Of a DNA stretch of 64,000 bases, positions 25,601-34,681 are shown in pieces (position 1 is the stretch's first letter; every line of letters begins with the position of its first letter). Under the pieces are notes generated by a model. That model searched no databases, was not told the DNA's origin, and saw only the letters and a program-made list of their open reading frames with translations. Position numbers and translations under genes: made by a program. This stretch comes from Isoetes taiwanensis (taxonomy: Eukaryota > Streptophyta > Lycopodiopsida > Isoetales > Isoetaceae): positions 5,585,789 through 5,649,788 of the forward strand of contig JAJEKV010000012.1 of assembly GCA_021234155.1 (NCBI GenBank), written 5' to 3'.

Positions 25601-26766
25601 CAGGCCTGATCTCATCGACCCATTGGGTTTCTAATGAATGTTAATAGAATTTCTTTTTTTTTTGGGTTCTCTTTGTGCAATTAGTTTAATATCTTTTCTG
25701 GTTTGTGTGTCAGTTATTGTTCAGAGGTTCTTGCTGCATTACCATTCACATGCCCAGATGAGCCTCTATATTTGTTGTATACAATAAACCGTATACTTCA
25801 AATTAGAGGTGGGGACCTTGAGGCCAACATAAAAGCGGCAATTTATGAGGGACCGCTTGCAAACGTTGCTCAAGAAATACTCAAGACGAAGGGAAATGGA
25901 GAGAAAAAAATTGTTAATCTGAATGAGGAACTTCCTCATCTTGCTAACTTAACTGATGGTGACAATGAAACATTTCAGAAAGCTTTTTTAAAGCTAAAGG
26001 TATATTTTTGTAACAGCTTGTATGCATGCTAACAGCATATATGTGAATCCTTATCTCGTAGTACTGCACAGGTTGATTGTGAAGCTGCTGTGGGTTTGGG
26101 ACTGCTGCTTTCTTTAAAGCGGCATTTGAAATGTTTATATTGTCTCAATGATGTCCGGTGCCAGGTCTAGTGCTCTTTTGTATCTGGAATTATGATTTAA
26201 TCAATGGTTCAACATGATAAATATGCGAATGTTATTTTGCTACATATACAGGCTTATTCCCCAACTGAACAAATCAAGTCTGGCGAAAGTCTGTCAAAAC
26301 AGAATATTAAGGAATTCAACTGCAGTGGTCTTCCTATTTCTCAGGCACACACTATTGATGACATGCTAGAGCAGTATCAGGTAGGACATTTGATTGTTCC
26401 TTATGTTTTTTGTAAACATTTTGGTGGATTTGTTTTGACCAGTTCATGCAGGTTCTAAAGAGGTTGCTAAAGGAAGAGGCAATGGATTACTCTTCATATG
26501 CCACGACTCCTACTGCACCGAAAAGGAGATCACGGGCAAATTTGACACCAACTAGTGAATGTAAGTCAAATGGACATACAAAAGTGCTGCGGAAGAAAAG
26601 TCGTGCTAGCACTGGGATTGTTAGCGATGATGATGAAGCTGATGATGATGATGATTATGCTGAGCCAAACAGCACCGTGAAAAGGAAAAGGCGAGAAAGT
26701 GCAGCCAAGCCTAGGAAGCTTCCATTATTTCTTCAAGAAGATACAAGTCTGAAGATGCAGAGATAA
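13675..26766 (+). CDS. SCC2: Sister chromatid cohesion protein SCC2 (NIPBL/Nipped-B), with PHD finger
   Basis: Cohesin loader: with SCC4 it loads the cohesin ring onto chromatin in the nucleus. Exons: 13675-13925, 14265-14371, 14581-14693, 14758-14851, 14941-15185, 15557-15655, 17051-17162, 17394-17481, 17559-17745, 17827-18252, 18315-18844, 18930-19140, 19219-19269, 19515-19673, 19751-19918, 20002-20301, 20383-20532, 20609-20778, 20862-20982, 21101-21262, 21346-21450, 21526-21756, 21840-21973, 22047-22307, 25714-25999, 26252-26380, 26452-26766. All introns are GT..AG, phases match at every junction, and the total is 5,205 nt (1,734 aa). The N-terminus has the plant SCC2 look ([19 protein letters not shown]). 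A plant-type PHD finger lies at about residues 640-688 ([27 protein letters not shown]). HEAT-repeat blocks follow ([40 protein letters not shown]), then [13 protein letters not shown] and an acidic/basic tail. Length is close to the plant family norm. No break was found. Confidence 0.93.
15283..15609 (+). repeat. 109-bp tandem repeat, three units, spanning intron 5/exon 6 of SCC2
   Basis: Units start at 15283, 15392 and 15501 with GATGGAGTAATT-like sequence. Each contains TTTATATTACTTGTTgA..ACA followed by GCNAAAAATGAGATT. In the third unit this last part is the true acceptor and first codons of exon 6. The first unit still has a CACAG acceptor (ending 15338), while in the second it has decayed to ACAAG. 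Confidence 0.85.
15658..16190 (-). mobile_element. LINE fragment in SCC2 intron 6
   Basis: This closely matches the LINE fragment at 23315-23830, beginning at AAGCTGATGAGATGAGACC directly after the exon-6 donor GT. Minus-strand translation gives pieces such as [12 protein letters not shown]. It lacks the poly(A) end and is shredded. The remainder of intron 6 (16191-17050) shows nothing recognisable. Confidence 0.7.
22312..22374 (+). repeat. CCCTCT microsatellite
   Basis: Pure-to-near-pure (CCCTCT)n/(CT)n run just inside intron 24 of SCC2, four bases after the donor motif. It abuts the LINE fragment that follows. Confidence 0.9.
22380..22660 (+). mobile_element. LINE fragment, plus orientation, SCC2 intron 24
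   Basis: Translation gives [14 protein letters not shown] and [13 protein letters not shown]. This corresponds to [14 protein letters not shown] and [13 protein letters not shown] in the minus-strand LINE fragment 800 bp downstream. It is therefore a related piece in the opposite direction. It remains open to 22656 but carries no catalytic motif. Confidence 0.6.
22986..24070 (-). mobile_element. LINE (non-LTR retrotransposon) C-terminal fragment, SCC2 intron 24
   Basis: The upstream part (24070-23555) reads [20 protein letters not shown] and [17 protein letters not shown], the region after the RT palm in plant LINEs. The downstream part (23619-23134) ends in a zinc-binding tail, [22 protein letters not shown] (C-x2-C-x12-H-x4-C). 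The two frames need a shift near 23600. Endonuclease and RT palm are absent, so it is 5' truncated and immobile. It belongs to the same family as the intron 6 fragment. Confidence 0.8.
24140..24240 (+). mobile_element. Copia LTR end and primer-binding site
   Basis: TGGTATCAGAGC at 24203-24214 is the classic initiator-Met-tRNA primer site of plant copia elements, lying directly after an LTR-like end (CCTAAATTCTAATA). No copia coding motif follows, and the rest of the intron to 25713 is featureless. It marks an internally deleted copia relic inside SCC2 intron 24. Confidence 0.6.
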
Positions 26767-28375
26767 TCAGTGTCTCACAATTTTGACTGTTGTACATTGT
26801 ATCATAATATTAGAAACAGGTGATTCATGCAAGAGCAGTGAAAAGCTCTTTGTTGTAAAATACTTCCCATTAATCCCGTGCCAGATATGGCAGTTGTAAA
26901 ATTAGAGATTTGGAGGGAGTAGTCCCTTCACTCTGACCATGTTTATATTGAAGATTTGTAACATTTGTACAGTGTATCAGGGACTTTGCATGATGTTTCT
27001 ATTAGATCCTCCCAAACGCATATGTTTGTACGGGGTCTTTTCGATATCTACCAGCATATGCATAATATGAAATATGGGTATTCCATTCTAGTGAGCACCT
27101 GATCCCATTACGTAGCATGGGCATGGGGCAGGATGTGGTAAATTTTGCATGTGACCTGGTCAAAGATATCTTTACCAACAAAAATTTTGCTACCCAAGTA
27201 TTTCTGGTGTTCATTACAGACAAATACAGGTTTGACTTTTTATTTTGTTGCTATTTAGTAACATCTGTACAGGTATTTGGCTGGTGAGTATTGTCTTGGT
27301 TAAAGCTATCCCTTGATGGCAGAAGCTTGTTTTACTACCATTTACACAGACTAATTGTTAACAGATAAGCAACTTTTAAATTTGAACCAGTTAACACCTG
27401 TAATCTTTGCTGGCTTGATCAGAAAATAAGGATTTTAAAGCAGACCAAAGATGCATTCAATCTGAACAGCATTTAAGTGCATCAAAAACTCTGGACAAGC
27501 GGCATTTGACTTGACAGTCCCCCCAATGTACGTATGTTGTTTGGCCCGGCATAGAGAAGAGCCCAATTGATCGAACCGGATTATTACCTCTGCATAGTCT
27601 GCCTCAAGCATGTACTTCATGTCCACTTCATGGCCTTCCTGCTTAATCTGCGGATCCTGGCTTAATCTGCTTCTTCCTTCCTGGGATGGGCATGTGGCTC
27701 TAAACGCGACTCCTCTAGCAAATTCGAAGTTTATTCAATTCAAACCTGTATAAATAGGATGAATTAACAACACTAGATGCATGCAATCTGCTCCCAACAA
27801 GCCGGCAAAGCTTGAAGAGGTAGGTCTACTCAATCCTTCTTCTACGTCCTTTTTGTCTTCGGATGAAATTGGAGCTTTTGCCTTAGTGTCCAATTCATGC
27901 TAATACTTAGAATACAATGAGATCCGCATTATTTTGGCTATAAATAAAGGCTTAGGGAATGGCTTTAAGTGCTTATGCTTTCTTCTCCTTCAGCCATGGC
28001 AGCCTCCCCTGTAGGGCCGCAAAAATCTAGACAAAATGCTTAGACCTACAAAGTACTTAAAGGTCGAACTCTTCCTTCTTCCTTAGGCTTTGCTGCAAGA
28101 AGTCTCTTCTTCTTTAGGCTCTGTCCCCCTCCCCAAAAAAAAAAAAAAAAAAAAAAAAAGCATGACGATTTCTTTTGGCCTTGAGCCACTCCCAAATGGC
28201 CCCCAGTCTATACCTTTTTGTAGCTCTAATCGTGTTAATGCTTTCCCCTTGTGTCACTTGAATCTAGCCTGTCGTCTGCCAGACTTGCGTCCACTTCGTA
28301 AGACTTACCACTATATTCAAATGTCAAATGCACATGGGCTTCTCATCTAGGTGCTTCAGACCCTAATTGACAAAA
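26767..28375. other. SCC2 3' flank and intergenic DNA
   Basis: The SCC2 3' UTR presumably lies in the first few hundred bases, but no single poly(A) signal can be singled out. The rest contains an A-run at about 28136-28159 and no recognisable gene. Confidence 0.5.
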
Positions 28376-28607
28376 CTCTCAAAATGGCTCTCTAAGAACT
28401 TCACACGACCCATTCAACTTTAACTAATCTCCTCGGAAATAGCTCTCAAAGAAACTCACATCACCTATTCAACTTTCACAAAACTAGCGGACATTGGGTC
28501 TAAGATCTCTCAAAATGGCTCTCTAAGAACTTCACATGACCCATTCAACTTTAACTAATCTCCTCGGAAATAGCTCTCAAAGAAACTCACATCATCTATT
28601 CAACTTT
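28376..28607 (+). repeat. 131-bp tandem duplication
   Basis: CTCTCAAAATGGCTCTCTAAG starts at both 28376 and 28507. The second copy matches for about 100 bp with a few substitutions. Inside each unit a shorter phrase (TATTCAACTTT) also recurs. It looks recent. Confidence 0.85.
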
Positions 28608-28876
28608 GACGTTAGTAGCATGAACATAGCTCTTCGCACTACCTCAGATCACCTATTCAACTTTCACATAATTGTGTCCCCGGTCTGCGTTGCCCTACTT
28701 TTTAGAGGCATGAATACTTTTCAATAATCAAGAAAGAAGTTCATAATGAACCAAATAGTTTGTAGTGCCAACGCATGCAAAAGTGTTTCCAGTAAGTTAA
28801 TCAAAATTGGCATTAAGCTGTTAGGTAATATAATGAAGTCCTAGGGAAAAAATAAATAATTGCTTTTTCTTCGAGA

Positions 28877-28878
<2 letters not shown>

Positions 28879-28917
<39 letters not shown>
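28879..28917 (+). repeat. Long poly(A) run
   Basis: About 38 consecutive adenines after TTCTTCGAGAC. It could be the tail of a retroposed sequence on the plus strand, but no recognisable body lies to its left. The stretch 28918-29540 shows nothing I can support. Confidence 0.7.
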
Positions 28918-28918
<1 letters not shown>

Positions 28919-29546
28919 AACCTTTGAAATCAATCAGATCCTAAGACCTTCAAGACTTTAAACCATGAAATGATCTTTGCAAGAACAAACATGATTCAAT
29001 AAGCAGCCCCAAGTACAATCAGGTGCAATTGCACTTAGGCCAAAGACATTAGTCATGTGCTTCATCCTCTGGAGTTAGCTGATGAAGATAAAAATCTGAT
29101 TGATTGCTGGGTCTTAGATGATTTTTTGAAGAGCAATCTACAACTTCACAAGTATCTTCCTCAAATGAAGAATGTCTATAAGTTTCTCATTCATTTATTT
29201 ATCCATTGCTATCAATTTTAAAATGTTCCTCCTTTTAAATTGTAATTGGTCACTACGTCAAAGCAACTTTCATAATACTTGTTCAATTGCTTGAATATAG
29301 TGGAGTAGCTTCTTTTTGGAGAGGGAAAATAATAATTCGAATGTAGTTTCATCTTCACAAAGCCAAAGGCTAATAATTTTGGGTTCATAGATGACTCTCT
29401 TACCACATCAAATGGGGCTTCATAATAATGATCTCTTTATTTTACGAAACATTATCTCTTAGGGATGTTTGATTTACAATGTTACACTATGATCTCAACA
29501 AACAAATGGTTAAAAAATGAATTAAAGATAATTATTATATGTTCGT

Positions 29547-29570
29547 GGTGGCGCTCTAAGCGGCGCCACC
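29547..29570. repeat. GC-rich hairpin
   Basis: GGTGGCGC and GCGCCACC form a perfect 8-bp stem around an 8-nt loop, a GC-rich island in AT-rich DNA. A related motif (GGCGGCATTTGCGGCGACG) occurs at about 44042, next to a second copy of the 21-bp repeat described below. Confidence 0.6.
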
Positions 29571-29701
29571 AAAAACCTTGAATTAAAAAATTACCTAAAA
29601 GAAACAAACAGGGTAAGTTCTAATAATTTCCATGTTGTGGTGGTTTACGTACAACATGCCAACCAAAATTACCATATAACTTGGATCACGATTTCTGTAT
29701 A

Positions 29702-29769
29702 CAAGAATGACCTGCTGCTGCAAATTTCGGGATGGACATCCCGAAATTTGCAGCAGCAGGTCATTCTTG
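29702..29769. repeat. Perfect palindrome, 33-bp arms, 2-nt spacer
   Basis: The arm starting CAAGAATGACCTGCTGCTGC and ending TTTCGGGATG is followed after GA by its exact reverse complement. No mismatch was seen in 33 pairs. The two-base loop is too short for an ordinary hairpin RNA precursor. Confidence 0.95.
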
Positions 29770-29805
29770 CAATGTGAAAAAAGGGAGACAATCGATTCAG
29801 CTGGG

Positions 29806-29902
29806 TAAAATCAGTAGAATGTAGGGTGAAATCACCGGAATGTCAGATAAAATTGATGGAATACAGAGTGAAATCTTTGGAATGATGGGTTGAATCGAGA
29901 AT
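29806..29902 (+). repeat. 21-bp imperfect tandem repeat
   Basis: Units at 29806, 29827, 29848, 29869 and 29890 follow the pattern T(A/G)AAAT-n4-(G/A)GAATG-n5. The period is exactly 21. A second array of the same motif is at about 43935-44012. Confidence 0.8.
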
Positions 29903-31215
29903 CCCCTGTTCCGTCCGTGACCTCAAAACAGGAAAACATTCTTGGAAAGAAAATGTGACACGTGGCGTGTCGTGATTTGCGGATAAAGCTGAATCGTTGT
30001 CTCCCTGTTTTTACGTTTCATTAATAAGAAAGGAACTAAATGAACGTTTCCAAAACATATATTATAACAGGCTTTTGGCTATCCCTTCACTTCCCCAACA
30101 ATGTAGAAGCACATGGCATTTTGCATGTGGCATATACATATAAAAACATTTAAAGGACATCGACTTCATATTTGGACATCTCAATTGTCAAGTTGTTTGA
30201 TGTGATGCCGATTCACTGTTCCATTGACGAGTCTTAGTAGGTTATTAGTCCACAACGTAAACAATTGTAATTGATTTTAGCTACGAAGCACCATGGTGTA
30301 GTGTATATATGCAAGGCTCCAACATAAGCTTGGACTTTCTCTTCATAAGTCACATGAGATGATATTATGAAGGCCCACAGGCGGGTTCCCTAGGGGCATG
30401 TGGGTGACATGCAATTCATAATCTAATATAATGGAAGTGGATGGTTGGATGACAAGAGGCAGAATTGACAGCACACGAGATGTTGCCAGAGAATGATAGG
30501 AGAATTGGGCACACGCGCATGTAGAGACAGGGTTGAAACACATGACAACTCTCGTACGGTGGAACGAGATCTAACAAGATGCAGCTCATACATATCAACC
30601 ATTGGAAAGTGTCAAGTGTGAGGCCGGAGTGTTGGGTAGGTGGGCAAGTGGGGGGTCAACAGGTGGGCTAATGAAAGAACAACAGGTAGCATATGGGGGG
30701 GAGAGAAGAAGGCAAGGAAATTGAAGAGGGTCATCCTAGAGAAGGGTCACCCAAAGTCCTGGACGAGTATGGGGGCAAGAAGTTGGCAGTTGGGGTGAAA
30801 TTAAATTCACCTTAATGTAGCAGTATGTGGTGCAATCCCAACGTTTGGTGATTCCATCCTGCAAAATCTCGAGCGGTCATGATTCTGCCACGACACTCAG
30901 TACATTAAGAGTAAATTTCATTTGACCCAGTTGGAAGTTAAGGGGTGGGATCTAGGGGGCGAGTACAAACAAATGAGAACTTTTTGAAGTGGGGTATATA
31001 ATAGTTACAAAATATATGTTGAAGAATCGTATAGGTCCAAAAGATATATATTCGAGCAGCGCGTAGTTAAAAAGCCTATCCCGAGTTAAAACAGCATCTT
31101 GGATAACAACTGGATTTATTAGCGCGTACAGAATCACATCTAGCATGTGCGTAATTGCAAAATCTGCTGAGGAGCCGACGCGTGTCCCTGGGATACTGTA
31201 AGGAACATGCCTTGC
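29903..31215. other. Intergenic region upstream of the ERF gene
   Basis: About 1.3 kb without a supported gene. It contains GACACGTGGCGTGTC (about 29957), which includes the G-box/ABRE-type core CACGTGGC. No mobile element is recognised. Confidence 0.4.
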
Positions 31216-31223
31216 TTTTCCAC

Positions 31224-31232
31224 ATATATAAG
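31224..31232 (+). promoter_or_regulatory. TATA box of the AP2/ERF gene
   Basis: ATATATAAG lies 105 bp before the ATG at 31337, with no ATG between, a normal distance for a plant promoter with a short leader. Confidence 0.6.
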
Positions 31233-31336
31233 CCTTGGGCACTCTGTGTCTGAAAAAACGAACAGGTTGAATACAGCAGGAGCAGGTCTTTCAGGAATTA
31301 AACAGCAAAAATATTCATACATCGAAGCATCTGGCA

Positions 31337-32113
31337 ATGGCACAGACTGATTACAGGAATATATGGAGCAATGCACAGGATTTCTCCATGGACGATAAAA
31401 TCAATTCATCCAATTCTTCAATTTCTTCGGGCAATTCGGGGCGAAAAAAGGCGAAAAAGCGCAGCGCAGCCGAGGAGGAGGAGAATTTGTCCCAGCAATC
31501 TGGAGAGAGTGAGAAATCATACAAGGGGGTGAGGAGGAGGAGCTGGGGGAAATGGGTTTCGGAGATTCGCGAGCCGCGGAAGCGGTCCAGAATTTGGCTG
31601 GGATCATTCAGCACTCCAGAAATGGCAGCCAGGGCATATGATGCAGCAGTAGTGTGCCTCAGAGGGCCATCTGCAACACTCAATTTCCCAAATTCTCCTC
31701 CAGCAATTCTGCTATCTCCAGGAAAGCAGCTCAATCCAAAAGCAATCCAGGCCGCCGCCGCAGCCGCCGCGATGCGGTATCGGAAAGATTGCCCCTCTTC
31801 TTCCTCTGCATTTCAAATTCAAGCTCCAAGCTCTAGCACACTCCATCAGGGACAACCCCCTTGTGATATGGAGAATTCCTCCCCCGATATCACCTCCATT
31901 GGACCCCCTTGTTGGGACCAAGATGACTTTCTATTGGACCTTTCTACCCATTGTGACCCCCCTCTTCTCACCAACTGGTGTGAAGACATTATTTTTGAAG
32001 AGGCCAACCCTTCTATTCTCTCTGATATGGCTCGAGCCATGCTTCTGCCTCCTCCTCAGCTAATGAAACACGACGATGAGCTCTGTACCTTCGTTGATCC
32101 CTGGCTCTGGTAG
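31337..32113 (+). CDS. AP2/ERF transcription factor, DREB-type
   Basis: A single-exon, 258-residue nuclear DNA-binding protein. One AP2 domain spans residues 62-119, from [19 protein letters not shown] through [20 protein letters not shown] to GPSATLNFP. The valine and glutamate at the two discriminating positions (KWVSEIRE) place it in the DREB side of the family, which binds DRE/CRT (CCGAC) elements. The [12 protein letters not shown] run is closest to the A-4/A-5 groups. Before the domain is a nuclear-localisation-like basic stretch ([10 protein letters not shown]) and an acidic patch. After it are an alanine run, a Ser/Pro-rich region, acidic/hydrophobic patches ([20 protein letters not shown]) suited to activation, and the C-terminus FVDPWLW. 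The ATG is the first in frame after the TATA box. Subgroup is uncertain without a tree. Confidence 0.93.
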   Translation: MAQTDYRNIWSNAQDFSMDDKINSSNSSISSGNSGRKKAKKRSAAEEEENLSQQSGESEKSYKGVRRRSWGKWVSEIREPRKRSRIWLGSFSTPEMAARAYDAAVVCLRGPSATLNFPNSPPAILLSPGKQLNPKAIQAAAAAAAMRYRKDCPSSSSAFQIQAPSSSTLHQGQPPCDMENSSPDITSIGPPCWDQDDFLLDLSTHCDPPLLTNWCEDIIFEEANPSILSDMARAMLLPPPQLMKHDDELCTFVDPWLW

Positions 32114-33050
32114 CCTAGCAAGAATCTTCAACCAGGAATTTTTTGAATTTTTTGATCGAGTTTAAACATCGAAGTCAACACTGTATCATATCTCAACCTG
32201 AGTTAGCATTGTATCATATGCCATTTTTGGATGCGGGAGCAATAAAATTTATTATGCGGATCATTATTCAAAACATTATCCATATCATAGGTTTCTTTAA
32301 TGTTCAAATTGGTGACCACGAATCTTGGTTTCTTCAAAAAATTCAAAGGTCCCATAAAGTTCACACTTTTGAAAATCATGTCAAACTCGCTAGTGTTCAT
32401 TAAATGCCCTAGAATGGCAATCTCCAAGCTAATGGGGCAACTAGTTGTAAGAAGATTCTTTAGAAACACCAGTGCATTAAGAGTTCAATCGCAAAGTTCT
32501 GCAAAGCGATGTCTTCAAAGTTGTTGATGACGATCTTCCAAATTGTGCTTTCACATTTTTTACGAAGTTCAATACAATTTTGAGAGACATGTCAAAATTT
32601 TGCATGGTACAATATATTTGGACAATGTCTAACCCTCAAGGCAAATGTACTAGTCCGTTAAAAGTTTACAATACAAGGCTATGGACAGAGTCTATGGAAT
32701 CGTTTATTAATCAAGAGAAACTCATATCTAAGCTTTATTTTTATGCAGGGCCATTTCTCGAGTCATTTACTACTCAAACATATAACTAGAAGCTCACGTG
32801 ATTACGCATTGTTTTTGCGCAGAATGAGTATGACATATACTTAGCCATGTGGGTTTCTATTAGAAAATGAATTCATTCTCAAACTTAGAATATTCGGTAG
32901 GCTAGGTTCAATTGGGCCATGTGTTTCTCATTCATAGGATGTATAGGTAATTGGATAAACTACATCAACATGCTCTGTTGCACCATTAGGAAAATAGCTA
33001 ATTCATTTTGGTGGCATCACGTGTTCCATATTAGTATTAAGAAATCACAG
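32114..33050. other. ERF 3' flank, intergenic
   Basis: AT-rich sequence with short chance frames on both strands. I recognise no gene or element. Confidence 0.5.
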
Positions 33051-33485
33051 TGGGAGTTTCCACCCCCATTACCATACTGTATGGGGTGGGTGGGGGGGAG
33101 TTGAGTGGACGGGGGAGCCTCCCAACGGGCCAGTTGCGAGGCTCCCCCTATCCATTGCAGAAACGGTCCCACCCCTTGTCCATTGGGGAAGGGGGTCCCA
33201 ACTTCCCTCCTCCCACAACATAGAAGACGGGAGCTTCACCGGATCTTGTTGTTCCTTGAGATTTTTTGTTGTTCTTGAAGAGAACATCATCATATCTTTA
33301 TCGAATGAGTGGAATAGCAGCCCCTATTTCCATTCCGCAAAGTAGCGGACTACCACGTGGCAGCATGAAATCGATTCTAGCATGCTGTCAATATGGCAGA
33401 CGTACAAATTGCTTTTTTTCCTCTTTATAAATATCTTGGTCTTTCTTACATATCAATAATACAATCTCTCATTTTTTTTTAAGAA
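33051..33485 (+). mobile_element. Possible solo LTR remnant
   Basis: A GC-rich block (33060-33260) is followed by CTCTTTATAAATATCTTGG and a leader-like ATCAATAATACAATCTCTC, the order seen in plant copia LTRs (U3, TATA, R/U5). No second copy, primer site or target duplication was found, so this rests on appearance only. Confidence 0.3.
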
Positions 33486-34681
33486 TATCCCTTCCTTTCT
33501 TTTTGGAATTTTCCACAAAAGTCTTATGCTCATGCTAAAATGTCTCGTTTGACAACACCTTTAAGTTTTTATTTTTTCAGTTGCATTTTTTTTAACTTCT
33601 CTGACCTATGCACCTATGCTAAGGCCTTTTTAACCTACGACCTAAAAAATGACTATCGTATTTCATATACATGACACTATTTGTGACTCTACAGCAAAGA
33701 ATGGGACACATTAAATATAAGTTATTCTTACACTAGAAGGTGCATTGTAGTCTTATACAAATGCAGCACTAGCCTAAGTGAGGCGTGTCTTATTTTGAAT
33801 AGTGTGAAATAAGTTGAGCTTTAAAAACTTTTACTAGATTTCTATATAAGTGAGACAAGTAGTGTAAAAGGGACCTTAATTTATCATGAACTTGGTACAA
33901 ATCTTACTACTTGACTAATGTTAAAGTGATCGCCTCGACATTGCCAAATAGCTTGAAAGAAACGCCCAACGTAATAATTGATATTTGATAGCAGTAGAAT
34001 ATTGAGTTCCTTTGCATAGTAACTTTGCATAGTAACTTGAAATAATGTACTGTTCCCTTCTGCAAGTGTATTTTTCCTTGGCTCTACATCAGACATATCA
34101 TATATATGTATTTGCAATATTGAATGTGATGAGTTATAGAGTTAAATGAATTCTTTACTAGAGAATTAGCTTGTCATGCATTGCTTCTTGCCAAAGCACA
34201 TTTGATCGAAAAGATAAACTTCTTTTGGTCAAAACAAAATCCTAAGGCAACACAAATTTAGATTCAAGAGCAGAATTAGTGTCCATACAAGGCCCTCTCA
34301 GATGTAACAAAACATGGAGTCAAAGATATGAATGTGGAGCCAAGTTGGCCCAAATGCCTGTATATATACTTATGGAAAAAAGTTGCACTCCAAAGCACTC
34401 TGCAATAGTATAATGAGAGAAACGTATTACAATGCTCATGAGCCACTGGTGGCAGGGTAGCTTTCTCAAAAGAATAAAAAATAGGAGACCCAACTCCTAG
34501 AAAATATGCTATGATTACAAGGTGGTATTGACCACAAGGAATTTACATTCAGATGTCCGAAGATTACTCTGCGCAAAGTCAAAAATGATGATGCCTCAGC
34601 AATCGGCCAACCGCACTCTGCCTCTCTGTAGCCCATTGATGAGTTGCAGTGCTAAACTTATAGAAAGAGTTGAGAACGAAT
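33486..34681. other. Intergenic region between ERF and alpha-adaptin genes
   Basis: No gene seen. The last few hundred bases should include the 3' UTR of the minus-strand alpha-adaptin gene. AAGTAGTGTAAAAGGGACC-type sequence near 33860 has no recognised role. Confidence 0.4.

Noticed and set aside
29806-29902. CRISPR-like array
   Set aside because: Units are contiguous with no spacers, diverged and only 21 bp. The genome is that of a plant.
31351-31734. 127-codon minus-strand frame opposite the ERF gene
   Set aside because: It is the reverse shadow of the AP2 domain coding sequence, and its peptide has no known motif.
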